Below are positions 54,363 to 63,951 of a stretch of DNA of 64,000 nucleotides, piece by piece. Source of the DNA: an uncultured Opitutia bacterium (GTDB lineage Bacteria; Verrucomicrobiota; Verrucomicrobiia; Opitutales; UBA953); NCBI GenBank assembly GCA_945957395.1, contig CAMFKE010000002.1, positions 62,001-126,000 of the forward strand, written 5' to 3'. The notes beneath the pieces were generated by a model. That model was not told the origin of the DNA, did no database searches, and saw nothing but the letters and a program-made list of their open reading frames with translations. Made by a program: the position numbers and the translations under genes. Position 1 is the first letter of the stretch, and each line of letters opens with the position of its first letter.

Positions 54363-54490
54363 GGCGGGATATCCGGGGTTGGGGGTAGGCGCAGGCTGAC
54401 CCACCCGGGCGCTTCGGTCAAGAGGCGCTTCCTGCGCGAGCTCATCTTTCCGCTTTACCCTTTCGCCGCGACGCCTAACCCCTCCGCCCC

Positions 54491-55015
54491 ATGAGCAAGC
54501 CCGCCGCCTACCGCGCCACCCCCGCCGACACCGCCTCGTACAAGGCTGAAATCTTCAACAAGGTGCGCCTCATCGGCGACGCCTCAGCCTGCGAGCGCGA
54601 AGAGTTGCTCAGCGCACTGGAGCAGGCGGTCACCACGGCCGCGGAGGGCCCCTACGCCCCGCTCGCCGACGGCTACCTTTTCGCGACCTCCTGGGAGCCC
54701 CCCTTCAAGGCGCTGCGCGAGTTCGCCAAGAAATTCCCCCGCGCCAAAGTCGAGCTCACCTCGGACGCCTTCCATTCCGGATACTGGATCAGCCGTGCCG
54801 TTTACGAGGAAGGCAAGGCCGCTTCCGAAAACACCCTGACCTTCAACGATGGCGCCGCCTTCGAGACGCTCTTCAAGGAAATCCACGGTGTCGGCAGCGA
54901 GGAATGGCGCAAGACGCACAAGACGGGCCCCATCCGCGGCGGTTTCGCCTGGGGCGGCGTGGACGGATTCGACGCCTCCAAGTCCGAGCTCGGCAAGGCC
55001 GAAGGCCAGATCTGA
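54491..55015 (+). CDS. Hypothetical protein (ferredoxin-like fold?)
   Basis: 174 residues. No signal peptide. Middle segment YLFATSWEPPFKALREFAKK, then FPRAKVELTSDAFHSGYWIS, then YEEGKAASENTL, which faintly resembles Api92/DUF1281-like domains where a 'W-x-x-P' precedes a helix and a beta strand with aromatic residues; not firm. The Gly-rich end (RGGFAWGGVDGFDA) looks flexible. Divergent from pta; followed by its own terminator. Confidence 0.7.
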   Translation: MSKPAAYRATPADTASYKAEIFNKVRLIGDASACEREELLSALEQAVTTAAEGPYAPLADGYLFATSWEPPFKALREFAKKFPRAKVELTSDAFHSGYWISRAVYEEGKAASENTLTFNDGAAFETLFKEIHGVGSEEWRKTHKTGPIRGGFAWGGVDGFDASKSELGKAEGQI

Positions 55016-55034
55016 GCCCCTCACAGTCTCTCCC

Positions 55035-55071
55035 AAAAACGCGCGAACGGGCACCCCGTCGCGCGTTTTTT
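55035..55071 (+). terminator. Rho-independent terminator after the 174-residue protein
   Basis: Stem arms AAAAACGCGCGA and its complement with an inner ACGGG/CCCGT pairing, then a T-run. Confidence 0.88.
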
Positions 55072-55148
55072 GGATACAGACGTGCGAAGCCTCAGCCGCC
55101 GGCGGACCTCCGCTTGACGCAACGAAGGGAACCCGGAACCTCCCTCGC

Positions 55149-55943
55149 ATGCCACTCATAGACAGCCACTGCCACCTTGAGAGTTTCGCCAGGGCGAAAA
55201 CGCTCCCGGGCGTACTCGAACGCGCCAAGGCCGCCGGCGTGGAGGGGCTCATCGCCGTGGGCACCGACATCGACGACTGGTCGCTTTACCGCGACCTGGC
55301 CGCCGCCAATCCCGGATTCATCCGCCACACCGTTGGCCTGCATCCATGCCATGTGGAGCCTTCGTGGCACGACGCCGTCACGGCCATCGGCCCCATGTTC
55401 GCCGACCGCACCGCCCCCGTGGCGCTCGGGGAAATCGGTTTGGACAACTTCCACCTGCCCAAGGACGCCGAGGAGGCGCAGGAAGTGAAGCGCCTTCAGG
55501 AGGCGGCTTTCCGCACGCAGCTGGCCCTCGCCTACCAGTTCGACTGCCCCGTTGTCATCCACTCTCGCTCGGCCTTCGCGGACTGCGTGCGCATGATCGA
55601 CGAAAGCGGCGTGAGCTGGAGCAAGGTCGTCTTCCATTGTTTCTCGGAGGGGCCCGACGCGGTGCGCGAAATCAACCGCAGAGGCGGACTGGCCTCCTTC
55701 ACCGGAATACTCACCTACCCGAGCGCTCACGCCATTCGCGAAGCCGCGCTGGCCCAGGGTCTCGATAGACTCATGCTTGAGACCGACTGCCCCTACCTCT
55801 CACCGCAGGCCGTGCGCGGGAAAACCAACGAACCCGCACACCTCGCCCACACCGCCGAATTCGCCGCCAAGCTCTTCGGCGTCAGCCTCGACACTCTGGT
55901 CGCCGCCACCGAGGCGAACACTCGCCGCTTTTTCGGACTCTGA
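55149..55943 (+). CDS. tatD: TatD-family metal-dependent deoxyribonuclease/hydrolase
   Basis: 264 residues from the ATG at 55149. Metal ligands: DSHCHL (residues 5-10), the glutamate in ALGEIGLDNFH, His in VIHSRSAF and VFHCFSEG, and Asp in LETDCPYLSP. Matches TatD/YcfH/YjjV 3'-5' exonucleases in length. Chosen start removes a long unconserved in-frame extension that overlaps the preceding gene. Own terminator. Confidence 0.94.
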   Translation: MPLIDSHCHLESFARAKTLPGVLERAKAAGVEGLIAVGTDIDDWSLYRDLAAANPGFIRHTVGLHPCHVEPSWHDAVTAIGPMFADRTAPVALGEIGLDNFHLPKDAEEAQEVKRLQEAAFRTQLALAYQFDCPVVIHSRSAFADCVRMIDESGVSWSKVVFHCFSEGPDAVREINRRGGLASFTGILTYPSAHAIREAALAQGLDRLMLETDCPYLSPQAVRGKTNEPAHLAHTAEFAAKLFGVSLDTLVAATEANTRRFFGL

Positions 55944-56000
55944 CCCGACTGAAAAAAATCCGGGACGCGGGACGCGCAGCGCAGCCGGAACGCACAAAAG

Positions 56001-56035
56001 AAAAAGCCCGCGGGAAGTCTCCTCGCGGGCCTTTT
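56001..56035. terminator. Bidirectional terminator between tatD and tkt
   Basis: 7-bp stem GCCCGCG/CGCGGGC with A-run before and T-run after, an 11-base loop; between convergent genes. Confidence 0.8.
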
Positions 56036-56052
56036 CCTTTCGGTAGAAAACC

Positions 56053-58035
56053 TCAGACCGTGCGGGCGACGGCGACGAGATTCTCCTTCGTCAGTCCGAA
56101 CTCCTTGAAAATCTCACCGGAGGGAGCCGAGAGACCGAAGGTGTCGGTACCGAGCACCTTGCCGGACGCACCCACATACTTCCACCAAAGTCCGGTGATG
56201 CCGGCTTCGACGGCCACGCGACGCGCGCAGGACTTGGGCAGCACGGACTCGCGGTAGGCGGCGTCCTGGCGCTCGAACACCTCGAACGAGGGCAGCGACA
56301 CGACACGCGTGCCGGCGCCCAGCTCCTTCGCGGCGGCCACCGCCAGGTGCAGTTCGGAGCCGGAGGCGAGCAGGATTCGCTCCAGAGCGGCGGTCTCCTT
56401 CACGATCACATAGCCGCCGCGCAGCGCGCCGTTGCGACGGGTCTCCACGGAAATCTCCTCGATGCCGGGCAGGTTCTGGCGGGAAAGCGAAAGCGCCGTG
56501 GGGCCGTCCTTGCGGGCGATGGCGAGCGCATAGGCGGAAACGCACTCCTCGGCGTCGCCCGGGCGGATGACATCGAGATTCGGGATGCAGCGCAGCGCGG
56601 AAACGAGCTCCACAGGCTGATGCGTGGGCCCGTCCTCGCCCACGCCGATGGAGTCGTGGGTGAAGATGTAGAACACCGGCAGCTTCGCGAGGGCAGCGAT
56701 GCGGATGGACGGACGCAGGTAGTCGGAGAAGGTGAGGAAGGTGGCGCCGGAGGCCTTGAAGATGCCGTGGTAAGCGATGCCGTTCATGATCGCCCCCATG
56801 CCGTGCTCGCGAATGCCGTAGTAGAGGTTTCGACCCGCGGGCGTGGCGATGTCGAAGTCGCCGGCCTCCTTGATGTAATTCTTGGTGGAGCCGTGCAGGT
56901 CGGCGGAGCCGGAGAGCACGAGCGTCCTGGCCTTAGCCATGGCGTTGAGCACGACCTCGCCCGAGGCGCGCGTGGCGTGCGTGTTCGCGCCGAACGCGGG
57001 CACGAGCGCGGCGAGCTCGGCGGGGGAGCCGAAATCGAGGGCCACGCCCTTTTCCAGCTCGGCGGCCAGCGCCGGGTTGGCGGACTTCCATTCGGAGTAG
57101 GTCTTCAGCCAGGCGGCGTGGGCCTCGGTGCGGCAACGGTTGATGCCGGCGAAATACGCGCGGGTCCCCTCGGAGACGAAGAACTTGTCGGCGGGAAGCC
57201 CGAGCGACTTCTTGGCGGCGTCGACAAACTTCGCGCCCCCTTCGCCGTGCGCCTTGGGCGAGCCCTGCACCTCGGCGATGCCCTTGCCGATGACGGTCTT
57301 GCAGATGATCAGCTTCGGCTTGCCGTTCTTGGCGGCCTTGGCGGCGACATAGGCGGCGGCGACAGCGGCGAGGTCGTGTCCGTCGATCGTCCAGACCTGC
57401 CAGTTGGCGGCCTCGAAGCGCTTCTCACAATCCTCGTTCTGCGTCTTGGCGACCATCGCGTCGAGCGTCACGTCGTTGGAGTCGTAGAACAGGATAAGGT
57501 TGTCCAAGCCGAAGCGGCCCGCGAAGGAAACGGCCTCGTAGGCGACGCCCTCCTGGAGGCAGCCGTCGCCGCACAGGCCGACGATGGCATGGTTGAAAAT
57601 GGTGTGCGCGGCGGTGTTGAAGCGCGCGGCGGCCATCTTGCCGGCAACGGCCATGCCCACGAGGTTGCCGACGCCCTGCCCCAGCGGGCCGGTCGTGGCC
57701 TCCACACCCTCGGTCTCATGAAACTCCGGATGCCCCGGGGTCTTCGAGTGCAGCTTGCGGAACTTCGCGAGATCGTCGGCGGACAGGTTGTATCCGGCGA
57801 GATGCAGCCACGAGTAAAGGAACATCGAACCGTGGCCGGCGGACAGCACGAAACGGTCGCGGTTGATCCACTTCGGGGCGGCGGGGTTCACGTTCAGCGC
57901 GTGCCCGAAAAGCACGGCGCCGATCTCGGCCGCCCCCAGAGGCAGACCGAGGTGACCGGAATGGCAGGCCGCGATGGCGTCCATGGCGAGTCCGCGCGCT
58001 TCGTTGGCGGCGGTGGCGAGGGCTTGGGTGTTCAT
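56053..58035 (-). CDS. tkt: Transketolase
   Basis: Thiamine-diphosphate enzyme of the pentose phosphate/Calvin pathways; transfers two-carbon units. 660 residues, usual length. The ThDP motif [20 protein letters not shown], the substrate-binding [20 protein letters not shown] near the N-terminus, the middle pyrimidine domain [16 protein letters not shown], and [17 protein letters not shown] are all visible. Single gene; a 169-bp gap upstream includes a GC-rich hairpin without a T-run. Confidence 0.97.
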   Translation of the reverse strand: MNTQALATAANEARGLAMDAIAACHSGHLGLPLGAAEIGAVLFGHALNVNPAAPKWINRDRFVLSAGHGSMFLYSWLHLAGYNLSADDLAKFRKLHSKTPGHPEFHETEGVEATTGPLGQGVGNLVGMAVAGKMAAARFNTAAHTIFNHAIVGLCGDGCLQEGVAYEAVSFAGRFGLDNLILFYDSNDVTLDAMVAKTQNEDCEKRFEAANWQVWTIDGHDLAAVAAAYVAAKAAKNGKPKLIICKTVIGKGIAEVQGSPKAHGEGGAKFVDAAKKSLGLPADKFFVSEGTRAYFAGINRCRTEAHAAWLKTYSEWKSANPALAAELEKGVALDFGSPAELAALVPAFGANTHATRASGEVVLNAMAKARTLVLSGSADLHGSTKNYIKEAGDFDIATPAGRNLYYGIREHGMGAIMNGIAYHGIFKASGATFLTFSDYLRPSIRIAALAKLPVFYIFTHDSIGVGEDGPTHQPVELVSALRCIPNLDVIRPGDAEECVSAYALAIARKDGPTALSLSRQNLPGIEEISVETRRNGALRGGYVIVKETAALERILLASGSELHLAVAAAKELGAGTRVVSLPSFEVFERQDAAYRESVLPKSCARRVAVEAGITGLWWKYVGASGKVLGTDTFGLSAPSGEIFKEFGLTKENLVAVARTV

Positions 58036-58204
58036 GTCGTGAAAGTTGTGAGGCGCGCGTGAGCTTGCGATTCGAGGCAGGGTTTCAACCGAGAAAAGGG
58101 GCGAGTGGGCGTAATGTTCCTTGCTCGCGCCCCGAGGCGCGCCGCAAAGCGAAACGGCGCGGCCCCCGCAGGGACGCGCGCCGCCTTGCGTATTCGGTTC
58201 CCGA

Positions 58205-59983
58205 TTACGCGTCGGCCACCGTGATGTCGGGCTCGAAGGTGATCTCGATCTTGTACGGCTGACCGGGACGAAGCACGAGCGGGTGATCGCGGTGCAGGGT
58301 CTGGTAGTAGTGAAGCTTGCCGGTGAGCGTGCGGTGCTCGGCGTCCTCCGAAACCACCTCGGTCTCCGCCCAAACGGCGCCGAAGTCGTCCTTGAGCACG
58401 GCGCAACGCAGGCTTTCGGCGCCCAGGACGAGCGTGGAGCCGAGACGGTAGCGGTGGTGGGGCGTGGCGATGGGCAGAACGAGGCGGAAGTTGTCCAGGG
58501 TCGTCTGCTGCTTCACCTGCAGGGTGAACTTGCCGGTGATGCGCCCGCCGAGGAACTCCCACTCGACCTTCCAGGAACCGATCCCGTTGACCACCTTCTC
58601 GTCAACGGTGACGAGCTCGGGCTGGTCATACTTGAAGATGAAGGCGCCCTTGAGGCCCATGGCCGTGGACACGTTCTTGCCGTAGAAGGAGGGGGAGAAG
58701 ACCTGTCCGCCGATCGTGGCCTCGGGAATGAACACGGGCTGGTAGCGGTTGGCGGGCCAGTCGAACACGCCCGGCATGTGCGGGAACGCCAGCGAGTCGG
58801 AATACTTGTGCGTGCCGCCGGAAACCACGGGAATCTGCACATGCAGCCCCGAAGCGGGGTCCTGATAAATGCAGAGGCCCTGCTCCTTGCGGGCGGAACG
58901 GTCGAACAGCACATACTTGCACACGGGCTTGCTCTGCACCGGGGCGGAGCCGACCATGTCGCCGCCGACCGTCTTGGCGAGACGCGCCCACTGGCACAGG
59001 TAGCGCGCGGCGTCGAAGTTCGCCATGCGCGTGGTGTGGTGGGCGATGGTGTCGCGCTCGCCGTCGCGAATCACGAGGAAGCCGTGCTCCTGGTCGATGT
59101 AGGTGGCGAAGAAATACTGGAAGAGGCGGCGCAGCGCATCCTTGTACAGGGGCATCTTGTCCTCGGGGATCCAGCCGTCGCGCATGGCCTGAAGCACGAT
59201 GGTGATGAGGTGCATCTGACCATAGGCGCCGACGCCGCGACCATAGCACCAGCCGAGGCCGTCCTGACGCACCATGTCCGGAACGAGCTTCACATACTTC
59301 TCGGCGAAGGTGCGAAGGCTGGGCAGCTTGCGCTCGCGCAGATGCACATTCGCGTGCAGCTGCAGGGCCTGCCGGATGAAGATGAACTGCATCAGGCCGT
59401 AGATGTCATAGGCGCCTCCCAGCGCGTCGGCGCGCTCCGCGGAACGCGGCGCGTCGTCGCAATAGCCGCCGGCGGAATTGGACTGGATGCGCTCGATGAA
59501 CTTCTCGATGAGCGTGCCGGTCTCGTCCTTCTTGGAAAGGCCCAGGGAGAAACGCGTGACCGACTTGGCGATGTTGAAGGCCTGGAAATGGTTGTCGTAG
59601 TCGCTGCGGTGCAGCAGACGGCGGTCGACCGCCTCGCGGGTGTCCTCGTTGAGACGCTCCCACACGAGATTGCGCTCCTTGGAGGGGCCGAAGGCGAGCA
59701 GGCCGAGGCCGGCGTAGGCGAGGCCGTTCTCCGACTCGGTGTCCTCGTGGATCTGATAGGTGAGCGTGCGGGCCACCAGGTCCACGATATCCACGCGATT
59801 GAGCATCACATCACCGGTGGCACGGTGGAATTCGCCAAGGGCCTGGGCGGCATGACCGGGTTCGTCGGGGCGGGAGGCTTCGCCGGGCACGGGTTCAATG
59901 GAGCCGTCGGGACGAATGGAGTCGAGGTTGTGACCGAGGATCGAACGAGCCAGGTCGAGGCACTGGTTGGCGAAATGTTGCAT
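58205..59983 (-). CDS. Large conserved-looking protein, possible alpha/alpha-toroid enzyme
   Basis: 592 residues, no signal peptide. The first 330 residues are helical and rich in paired aromatic/His motifs ([60 protein letters not shown]) and the rest appears beta-rich ([39 protein letters not shown]). This resembles the (alpha/alpha) barrel plus beta-sandwich layout of some polysaccharide lyases/heparinase-like proteins, but no catalytic motif is recognised, and a cytoplasmic location would be unusual. Downstream of a perfect TTGACA box. Confidence 0.75.
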   Translation of the reverse strand: MQHFANQCLDLARSILGHNLDSIRPDGSIEPVPGEASRPDEPGHAAQALGEFHRATGDVMLNRVDIVDLVARTLTYQIHEDTESENGLAYAGLGLLAFGPSKERNLVWERLNEDTREAVDRRLLHRSDYDNHFQAFNIAKSVTRFSLGLSKKDETGTLIEKFIERIQSNSAGGYCDDAPRSAERADALGGAYDIYGLMQFIFIRQALQLHANVHLRERKLPSLRTFAEKYVKLVPDMVRQDGLGWCYGRGVGAYGQMHLITIVLQAMRDGWIPEDKMPLYKDALRRLFQYFFATYIDQEHGFLVIRDGERDTIAHHTTRMANFDAARYLCQWARLAKTVGGDMVGSAPVQSKPVCKYVLFDRSARKEQGLCIYQDPASGLHVQIPVVSGGTHKYSDSLAFPHMPGVFDWPANRYQPVFIPEATIGGQVFSPSFYGKNVSTAMGLKGAFIFKYDQPELVTVDEKVVNGIGSWKVEWEFLGGRITGKFTLQVKQQTTLDNFRLVLPIATPHHRYRLGSTLVLGAESLRCAVLKDDFGAVWAETEVVSEDAEHRTLTGKLHYYQTLHRDHPLVLRPGQPYKIEITFEPDITVADA

Positions 59984-60017
59984 GCTTGCCCTTTTTTGTG
60001 CTCGCCTGAAAAAAACC

Positions 60018-60023
60018 TGTCAA
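60018..60023 (-). promoter_or_regulatory. Consensus -35 hexamer upstream of the 592-residue gene
   Basis: TTGACA on the minus strand, 34 bases before the ATG, in an AT-rich stretch; no good -10 at 16-18 bp spacing, so promoter assignment is tentative. Confidence 0.35.
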
Positions 60024-60137
60024 TCGTGTAAAAAAATCACCGCAACCCCCTGATGGAAAATCGATTGGGGATGCTCGGGCGGGGCCGGTTTCCAGGCGCC
60101 GAAGAAAGCCGCCGGACCAAGGTGGGAAACAACCGGC

Positions 60138-60887
60138 CTATCGGCGCGCGTTCCAGGCCTCGGACGAGAAGCGCCCGACGGTTTCGCGCCGCAACGACTC
60201 GTCGAACTCGGGGAACGCGCACGCCTCGATCTCCGCGTCGCACACCAGCCCGAGCCGCGCGAGAAGCGCGCGATCGAACGCCGCCCAGTCGATGTCGCCG
60301 CAAGCCTCGCGGTCCACGGAACCTTGAAAAAGGATGCCTGCGCGCGTGCGTTTCTGCGCCGCTCCGGCAATTTTCCGACCATCGTCGGCGCGGACAACAT
60401 CATAGATTTCCGGCTGCACAAAGCAGACACCGGGGCCGCGCGGCTCGGCACCCGGCGCGCCCTCTTCGGACTCGGAAGCGCAGGATTCGCGAGGGCATGG
60501 CACGAGCCGGGCGGGAACCCCGAGCGAACACAGGGAGTGCGCGATGACCTCGTGCACCGCATGGTAGGACTGCGTCGCACGCGCCTCCGCCAAAGGATGC
60601 CCGGCCGGGGCGATAAGCATGTAGGTCCAGTCGTTCAGGTGCGAAACGACGCCGCCTCCCGTGGGGCGGCGAACAAGCGCCGGACCGGGGCCGGCGATTT
60701 CACGCACGCTGTCGCGCCGCTGGGAGACGCCGAAAGTGAAAGCCGGTTCGGACCAGCCGTAATGACGGAACCACAACGCGCCCGGAGCCGTGGCGTGCTC
60801 CAACAACATAAGGTCCGTCGCCATGTTCTCGGCGGCGGACGCGGTCCGGTCGGGCAGTACGCGAAGACGCATGGCGGCGGCACTCAT
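60138..60887 (-). CDS. Lipoate-protein ligase / octanoyltransferase family protein
   Basis: 249 residues of the BPL_LplA fold. Motifs: ALWFRHYGWSEPAFTFGVSQ, RRPTGGGVVSH (about residues 73-83), and GRKIAGAAQKRTRAGILFQG with the conserved catalytic/binding lysine. Attaches lipoate or octanoate to 2-oxoacid dehydrogenases and GcvH; cannot be assigned to ligase or transferase by sequence alone. The downstream-most gene of the mlaE-F-D-lipoprotein-DUF5069 cluster. Confidence 0.88.
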   Translation of the reverse strand: MSAAAMRLRVLPDRTASAAENMATDLMLLEHATAPGALWFRHYGWSEPAFTFGVSQRRDSVREIAGPGPALVRRPTGGGVVSHLNDWTYMLIAPAGHPLAEARATQSYHAVHEVIAHSLCSLGVPARLVPCPRESCASESEEGAPGAEPRGPGVCFVQPEIYDVVRADDGRKIAGAAQKRTRAGILFQGSVDREACGDIDWAAFDRALLARLGLVCDAEIEACAFPEFDESLRRETVGRFSSEAWNARR

Positions 60888-60923
60888 GTCGGCGAAGACG
60901 AATCCCCGGCAAGTTCGCCCGCC

Positions 60924-61397
60924 TTAGGCGATGCGGCCCTCGTCGTACTCGATCATGTCGGCGAAGGAGATGAGGTCGGTGCGGTCGCCGATGCCCATCT
61001 TGTTCTTCGCATCCTGAAGCGCCTCGCGCCCCATCTCGCTCATGCCCTTCTGCACCAGCTCGCGATTCCACCTGGCGGCCCGGACATCGGCGGGGAACAT
61101 CGCCAGCAGGCGCGCGTCGAGCTCGGCGGCGTCCTTGGATTCGCGCACGGCCTCGACCACGGACTGGGGCTCCACCCCGAGATGAAGGCAAAGGAAACGG
61201 TCGAACCCCTTGCAGAAGTTGCGCCGGTACGAGGCGGGCAGCGAACCGTCAAGGTGCTTGCGAATCTTGGCGAGAAAGCGCGGAAGGTGCAACAGGCCCG
61301 TGGCCGCGTGCGGAAGATACGGCGAAGGCAGGTCGTGCGCGATCTCCCCGGTGGCGGGGTCGAAGTCGAGCGTGGCGCGGGGGATGGCGTCGGACAT
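60924..61397 (-). CDS. DUF5069 protein
   Basis: 157 residues. The start MSDAIPRATLDFDPATGEIA is variable; then LPRFLAKIRKHLDGSLPASY, then FDRFLCLHLGVEPQSVVEAV and TDLISFADMIEYDEGR, the DUF5069 (PF16798) pattern. Small helical protein of unknown function frequent in Verrucomicrobia and some other phyla. Lies 36 bases before the lipoate ligase, 39 bases after the lipoprotein. Confidence 0.85.
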   Translation of the reverse strand: MSDAIPRATLDFDPATGEIAHDLPSPYLPHAATGLLHLPRFLAKIRKHLDGSLPASYRRNFCKGFDRFLCLHLGVEPQSVVEAVRESKDAAELDARLLAMFPADVRAARWNRELVQKGMSEMGREALQDAKNKMGIGDRTDLISFADMIEYDEGRIA

Positions 61398-61436
61398 GTC
61401 GTTAAAAAGCGGATGCGGACTTGTTCTTGGTTCCGG

Positions 61437-62114
61437 TCACTTCGCGCCGGCGGCGGCAGCGGTGGCCTTCACGGGAAGACCGGCGGCGTTGCGCGCGACG
61501 CCGGAGCGAAGATCATCCGCCAAACGGGCGGCGAACTCGTCGAGGGCCGCGCCCATGGCGGCCGCATAGGAATGGTAGTCGGAACCGGAGCACTTCGCGG
61601 TCACGACGCGCTCGCCCGCAAGGAGCGTGGAGCCGTCATGCACGGCCGAGGCACGCCAGCGCGCGTGCATCACGACCTCGCCGCCGATTTCACCGTCCAG
61701 ACGAAGGGCGTCCACCTGCACGAGCACCCCGTCGCGATAGATGTCGAGCGCGGGCTCCAGGGCGAGCCTGTCGACGCCGAGTCGGGCGGCCAGTGAGCCG
61801 GCGAAAACGCGGGTGGCGCCCTTGTCCACAGGCTCCAGCCAACGGTTGAACTCAGAGAAGGTCACGCGCGAGCCCCCGGCTCGGCTCACCAGCTGCGGCT
61901 GGTCGAGATAGGAAGGCGTCCTCACGCGCGCCACGGCCAAGGGGAAGCCCCAGGCGGGAACGGCGGCGTCGGGCGTCGGAGCCGCGGGCGCATCCAGCAC
62001 ATAGAACCGCGACGGATCGGGTCGGGTCTCGACAAGCGTGCAACCCGCAAGCGCCGCCGCCGTCAGCGCGAGAGCGACGACGGAAAAAGGACGGATGCCG
62101 GAAAAGGAGGTCAT
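61437..62114 (-). CDS. PqiC-like (ABC-type transport auxiliary) lipoprotein
   Basis: 225 residues from the ATG at 62114. Lipoprotein signal with ALAGC (Cys near residue 24). The mature part has RFYVLDAP, then PLAVARVRTPSYLDQPQLVSR, then EFNRWLEPVDKGATRVFAGS, matching ABC_trans_aux/PqiC/YmbA, which associates with MCE proteins in the outer membrane. Fourth in the mla-type operon, 64 bases after mlaD. Confidence 0.92.
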   Translation of the reverse strand: MTSFSGIRPFSVVALALTAAALAGCTLVETRPDPSRFYVLDAPAAPTPDAAVPAWGFPLAVARVRTPSYLDQPQLVSRAGGSRVTFSEFNRWLEPVDKGATRVFAGSLAARLGVDRLALEPALDIYRDGVLVQVDALRLDGEIGGEVVMHARWRASAVHDGSTLLAGERVVTAKCSGSDYHSYAAAMGAALDEFAARLADDLRSGVARNAAGLPVKATAAAAGAK

Positions 62115-62178
62115 GGGAGAACGGGAAGATGGCGTGACGGGCGTCATGGGGAAACCCTTGTTAGCGAATTCACTAGGT

Positions 62179-63189
62179 TCACTTGGCGGCGTCCTGACGC
62201 TCTACCTTGCCCGTGATCAACGCGGCCGGGTTGCGCTCCAGAAACTCGGACAGCGAACGGATGGCGCGAGCGGCGTCCCCGATCTGCAGGACGGCCGCGT
62301 CGAGTTCGCGGCGAAGCCCGGTGCCGGGCTGCATCACGAGACGCAGGTTCTCCGCCGCCGCCTCGATGCGGGCGAGCGTGACGCGGGCCTGCTCGGTGGT
62401 CTTGCGCAACTCGCCGGAAATCGGGTCCACCTGACCGGACAGCCGAGCGGAGAGCGCCTTGAACTCGGCGAGGGCGGCGGAAAGGTTGGCGGCGGATTCG
62501 CGCACATTCGGATCGCGCAAAAGCTCCTGCGCGGAATCCGTCACGCCGGTCACGCCGTGCCCGATGCGCTCGAAGTCCACCTTCGCCACGCCGGAATCCA
62601 CGCGGTCGAGGATGCTCTGAACACGGGCGCCGATGGCGCCGTAGTCGATGCGGGAAAGCTTGTCCAAAGTGCCCTGGACGGCGCGCATGAGCGTGCCGAT
62701 CTGCGAGGGGGCCGTGGGGATTTCGATGGCCCCGGAATCCTTGGCGCCGTGGAATTTCGCAGGCGCCTCGGGGTAGTAGTCGAGTTCCACATACAGCAGG
62801 CCGGTGATGAACGAGAGCTGCTGCAGCTTGCCGCGCAGCCCCTTCTTCACATCCGCCTCCACCTCACGCGCCGTCGACAGGCGGTCGATGATGCCGCGCC
62901 GCTCCAGCAGCTTGTTGTCGAGCTCGACGATGACCGGCACCGAGTTGTCGCCCTCCGCCTGCCCCTTCGCGCGAACCAGCACCTGCGAGACCTTGCCGAT
63001 GGTCACACCCTTGAACTTCACCGGCGAACCGATGTCCAAACCGTTGATGGAGTCCTCGAAATACAGCTCCAGCTGCGTCTTCTTGGCGTCGAAGCGGCCG
63101 GCGCCGAAGAGCATGATGGCCGTGATGGAGAGAACGAGACCGCCGATGACAAAGGCGCCGATCAGCGTGGTGTTGGCTTTCTGGCTCAT
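62179..63189 (-). CDS. mlaD: MlaD-type MCE domain protein
   Basis: 336 residues. A membrane helix at about 8-28 (NTTLIGAFVIGGLVLSITAI), then one MCE domain (YFEDSINGLDIGSPVKFKGV, IGKVSQVLVRAKGQ), a loop, and a long helical C-terminus. It forms a periplasmic ring carrying phospholipids between the membranes. Its start overlaps the mlaF stop (ATGA), and it is followed by the PqiC-like lipoprotein, a combination of Mla and Pqi features. Confidence 0.93.
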   Translation of the reverse strand: MSQKANTTLIGAFVIGGLVLSITAIMLFGAGRFDAKKTQLELYFEDSINGLDIGSPVKFKGVTIGKVSQVLVRAKGQAEGDNSVPVIVELDNKLLERRGIIDRLSTAREVEADVKKGLRGKLQQLSFITGLLYVELDYYPEAPAKFHGAKDSGAIEIPTAPSQIGTLMRAVQGTLDKLSRIDYGAIGARVQSILDRVDSGVAKVDFERIGHGVTGVTDSAQELLRDPNVRESAANLSAALAEFKALSARLSGQVDPISGELRKTTEQARVTLARIEAAAENLRLVMQPGTGLRRELDAAVLQIGDAARAIRSLSEFLERNPAALITGKVERQDAAK

Positions 63190-63950
63190 GCGAGTGTCGT
63201 GTGTGCGGAGCGGTTGAGGAATCGCCGCACCTGGGGGTTGGTGGAGGTGTCTCGCAGCAGCGTGGGCTTGCCCAGGGCGCCCTGCGTGCGCGTGACGGTG
63301 TCCAGGAACACGGCGTTGTCGGCCACCGCGAAGATGCTGGCGAGCTCGTGGGTCACCATGACGACCGTGGTGCCGAGGCTGTCGCGCAGCTCCAGGATGA
63401 GGTCGTCCAGAAGACGCGACGACACGGGGTCGAGCCCGGCGCCGGGCTCGTCGAGGAAAAGGATCTCGGGGTCGAGCGCCATGGCCCGCGCGAGCGAAGC
63501 GCGCTTGACCATGCCCCCCGATATTTCTGTGGGATAGTAGTCCTCGAAGCCGGAAAGGCCGACGAGGGACAGCTTGTAGCGCGCCATGTCGGCGACCTCA
63601 CGCTCGTCCAGCGAGGTGTACTCGAGCAGCGGGAGCGCCACATTTTCGGCGAGCGTCATGGATGTCCACAGGGCGCCGCCCTGGTACATGACGCCGAATC
63701 GCCGAAGCATCGCCTCCCGGGCGTCCTCGTCGGCGCCGGTGAAATCCTCGCCGAGATAGCGGATGGACCCCGACGCGGGCCGCTGCAACCCGATGAGGTG
63801 GCGCAGCAGCGTGCTCTTGCCGCAGCCGGAGCCGCCCATGATGACGAAGACCTCGCCGCGCGAGACGCGGAAGGAAAGGTCGCGCATCACGACCTCACCT
63901 CCGTAGGCCATGGTGAGCCCGTCCACCTGGATGTGCGCGGGAGTATCCAT
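63186..63950 (-). CDS. mlaF: MlaF-type ABC transporter ATP-binding protein
   Basis: 254 residues. Walker A GGSGCGKST (39-47), signature ISGGMVKRASLARAM, Walker B ILFLDEPGAGLDP and H-loop VTHELASIFAV; the sequence EPGAGLDPV is characteristic of MlaF. Powers lipid transport across the inner membrane with MlaE. One base separates its ATG from the mlaE stop. Confidence 0.95.
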   Translation of the reverse strand: MDTPAHIQVDGLTMAYGGEVVMRDLSFRVSRGEVFVIMGGSGCGKSTLLRHLIGLQRPASGSIRYLGEDFTGADEDAREAMLRRFGVMYQGGALWTSMTLAENVALPLLEYTSLDEREVADMARYKLSLVGLSGFEDYYPTEISGGMVKRASLARAMALDPEILFLDEPGAGLDPVSSRLLDDLILELRDSLGTTVVMVTHELASIFAVADNAVFLDTVTRTQGALGKPTLLRDTSTNPQVRRFLNRSAHTTLA

Positions 63951-63951
63951 T

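Noticed and set aside
58036-58204. Terminator between tkt and the 592-residue gene
   Set aside because: A GC-rich hairpin can be drawn but there is no T-run on the relevant strand.
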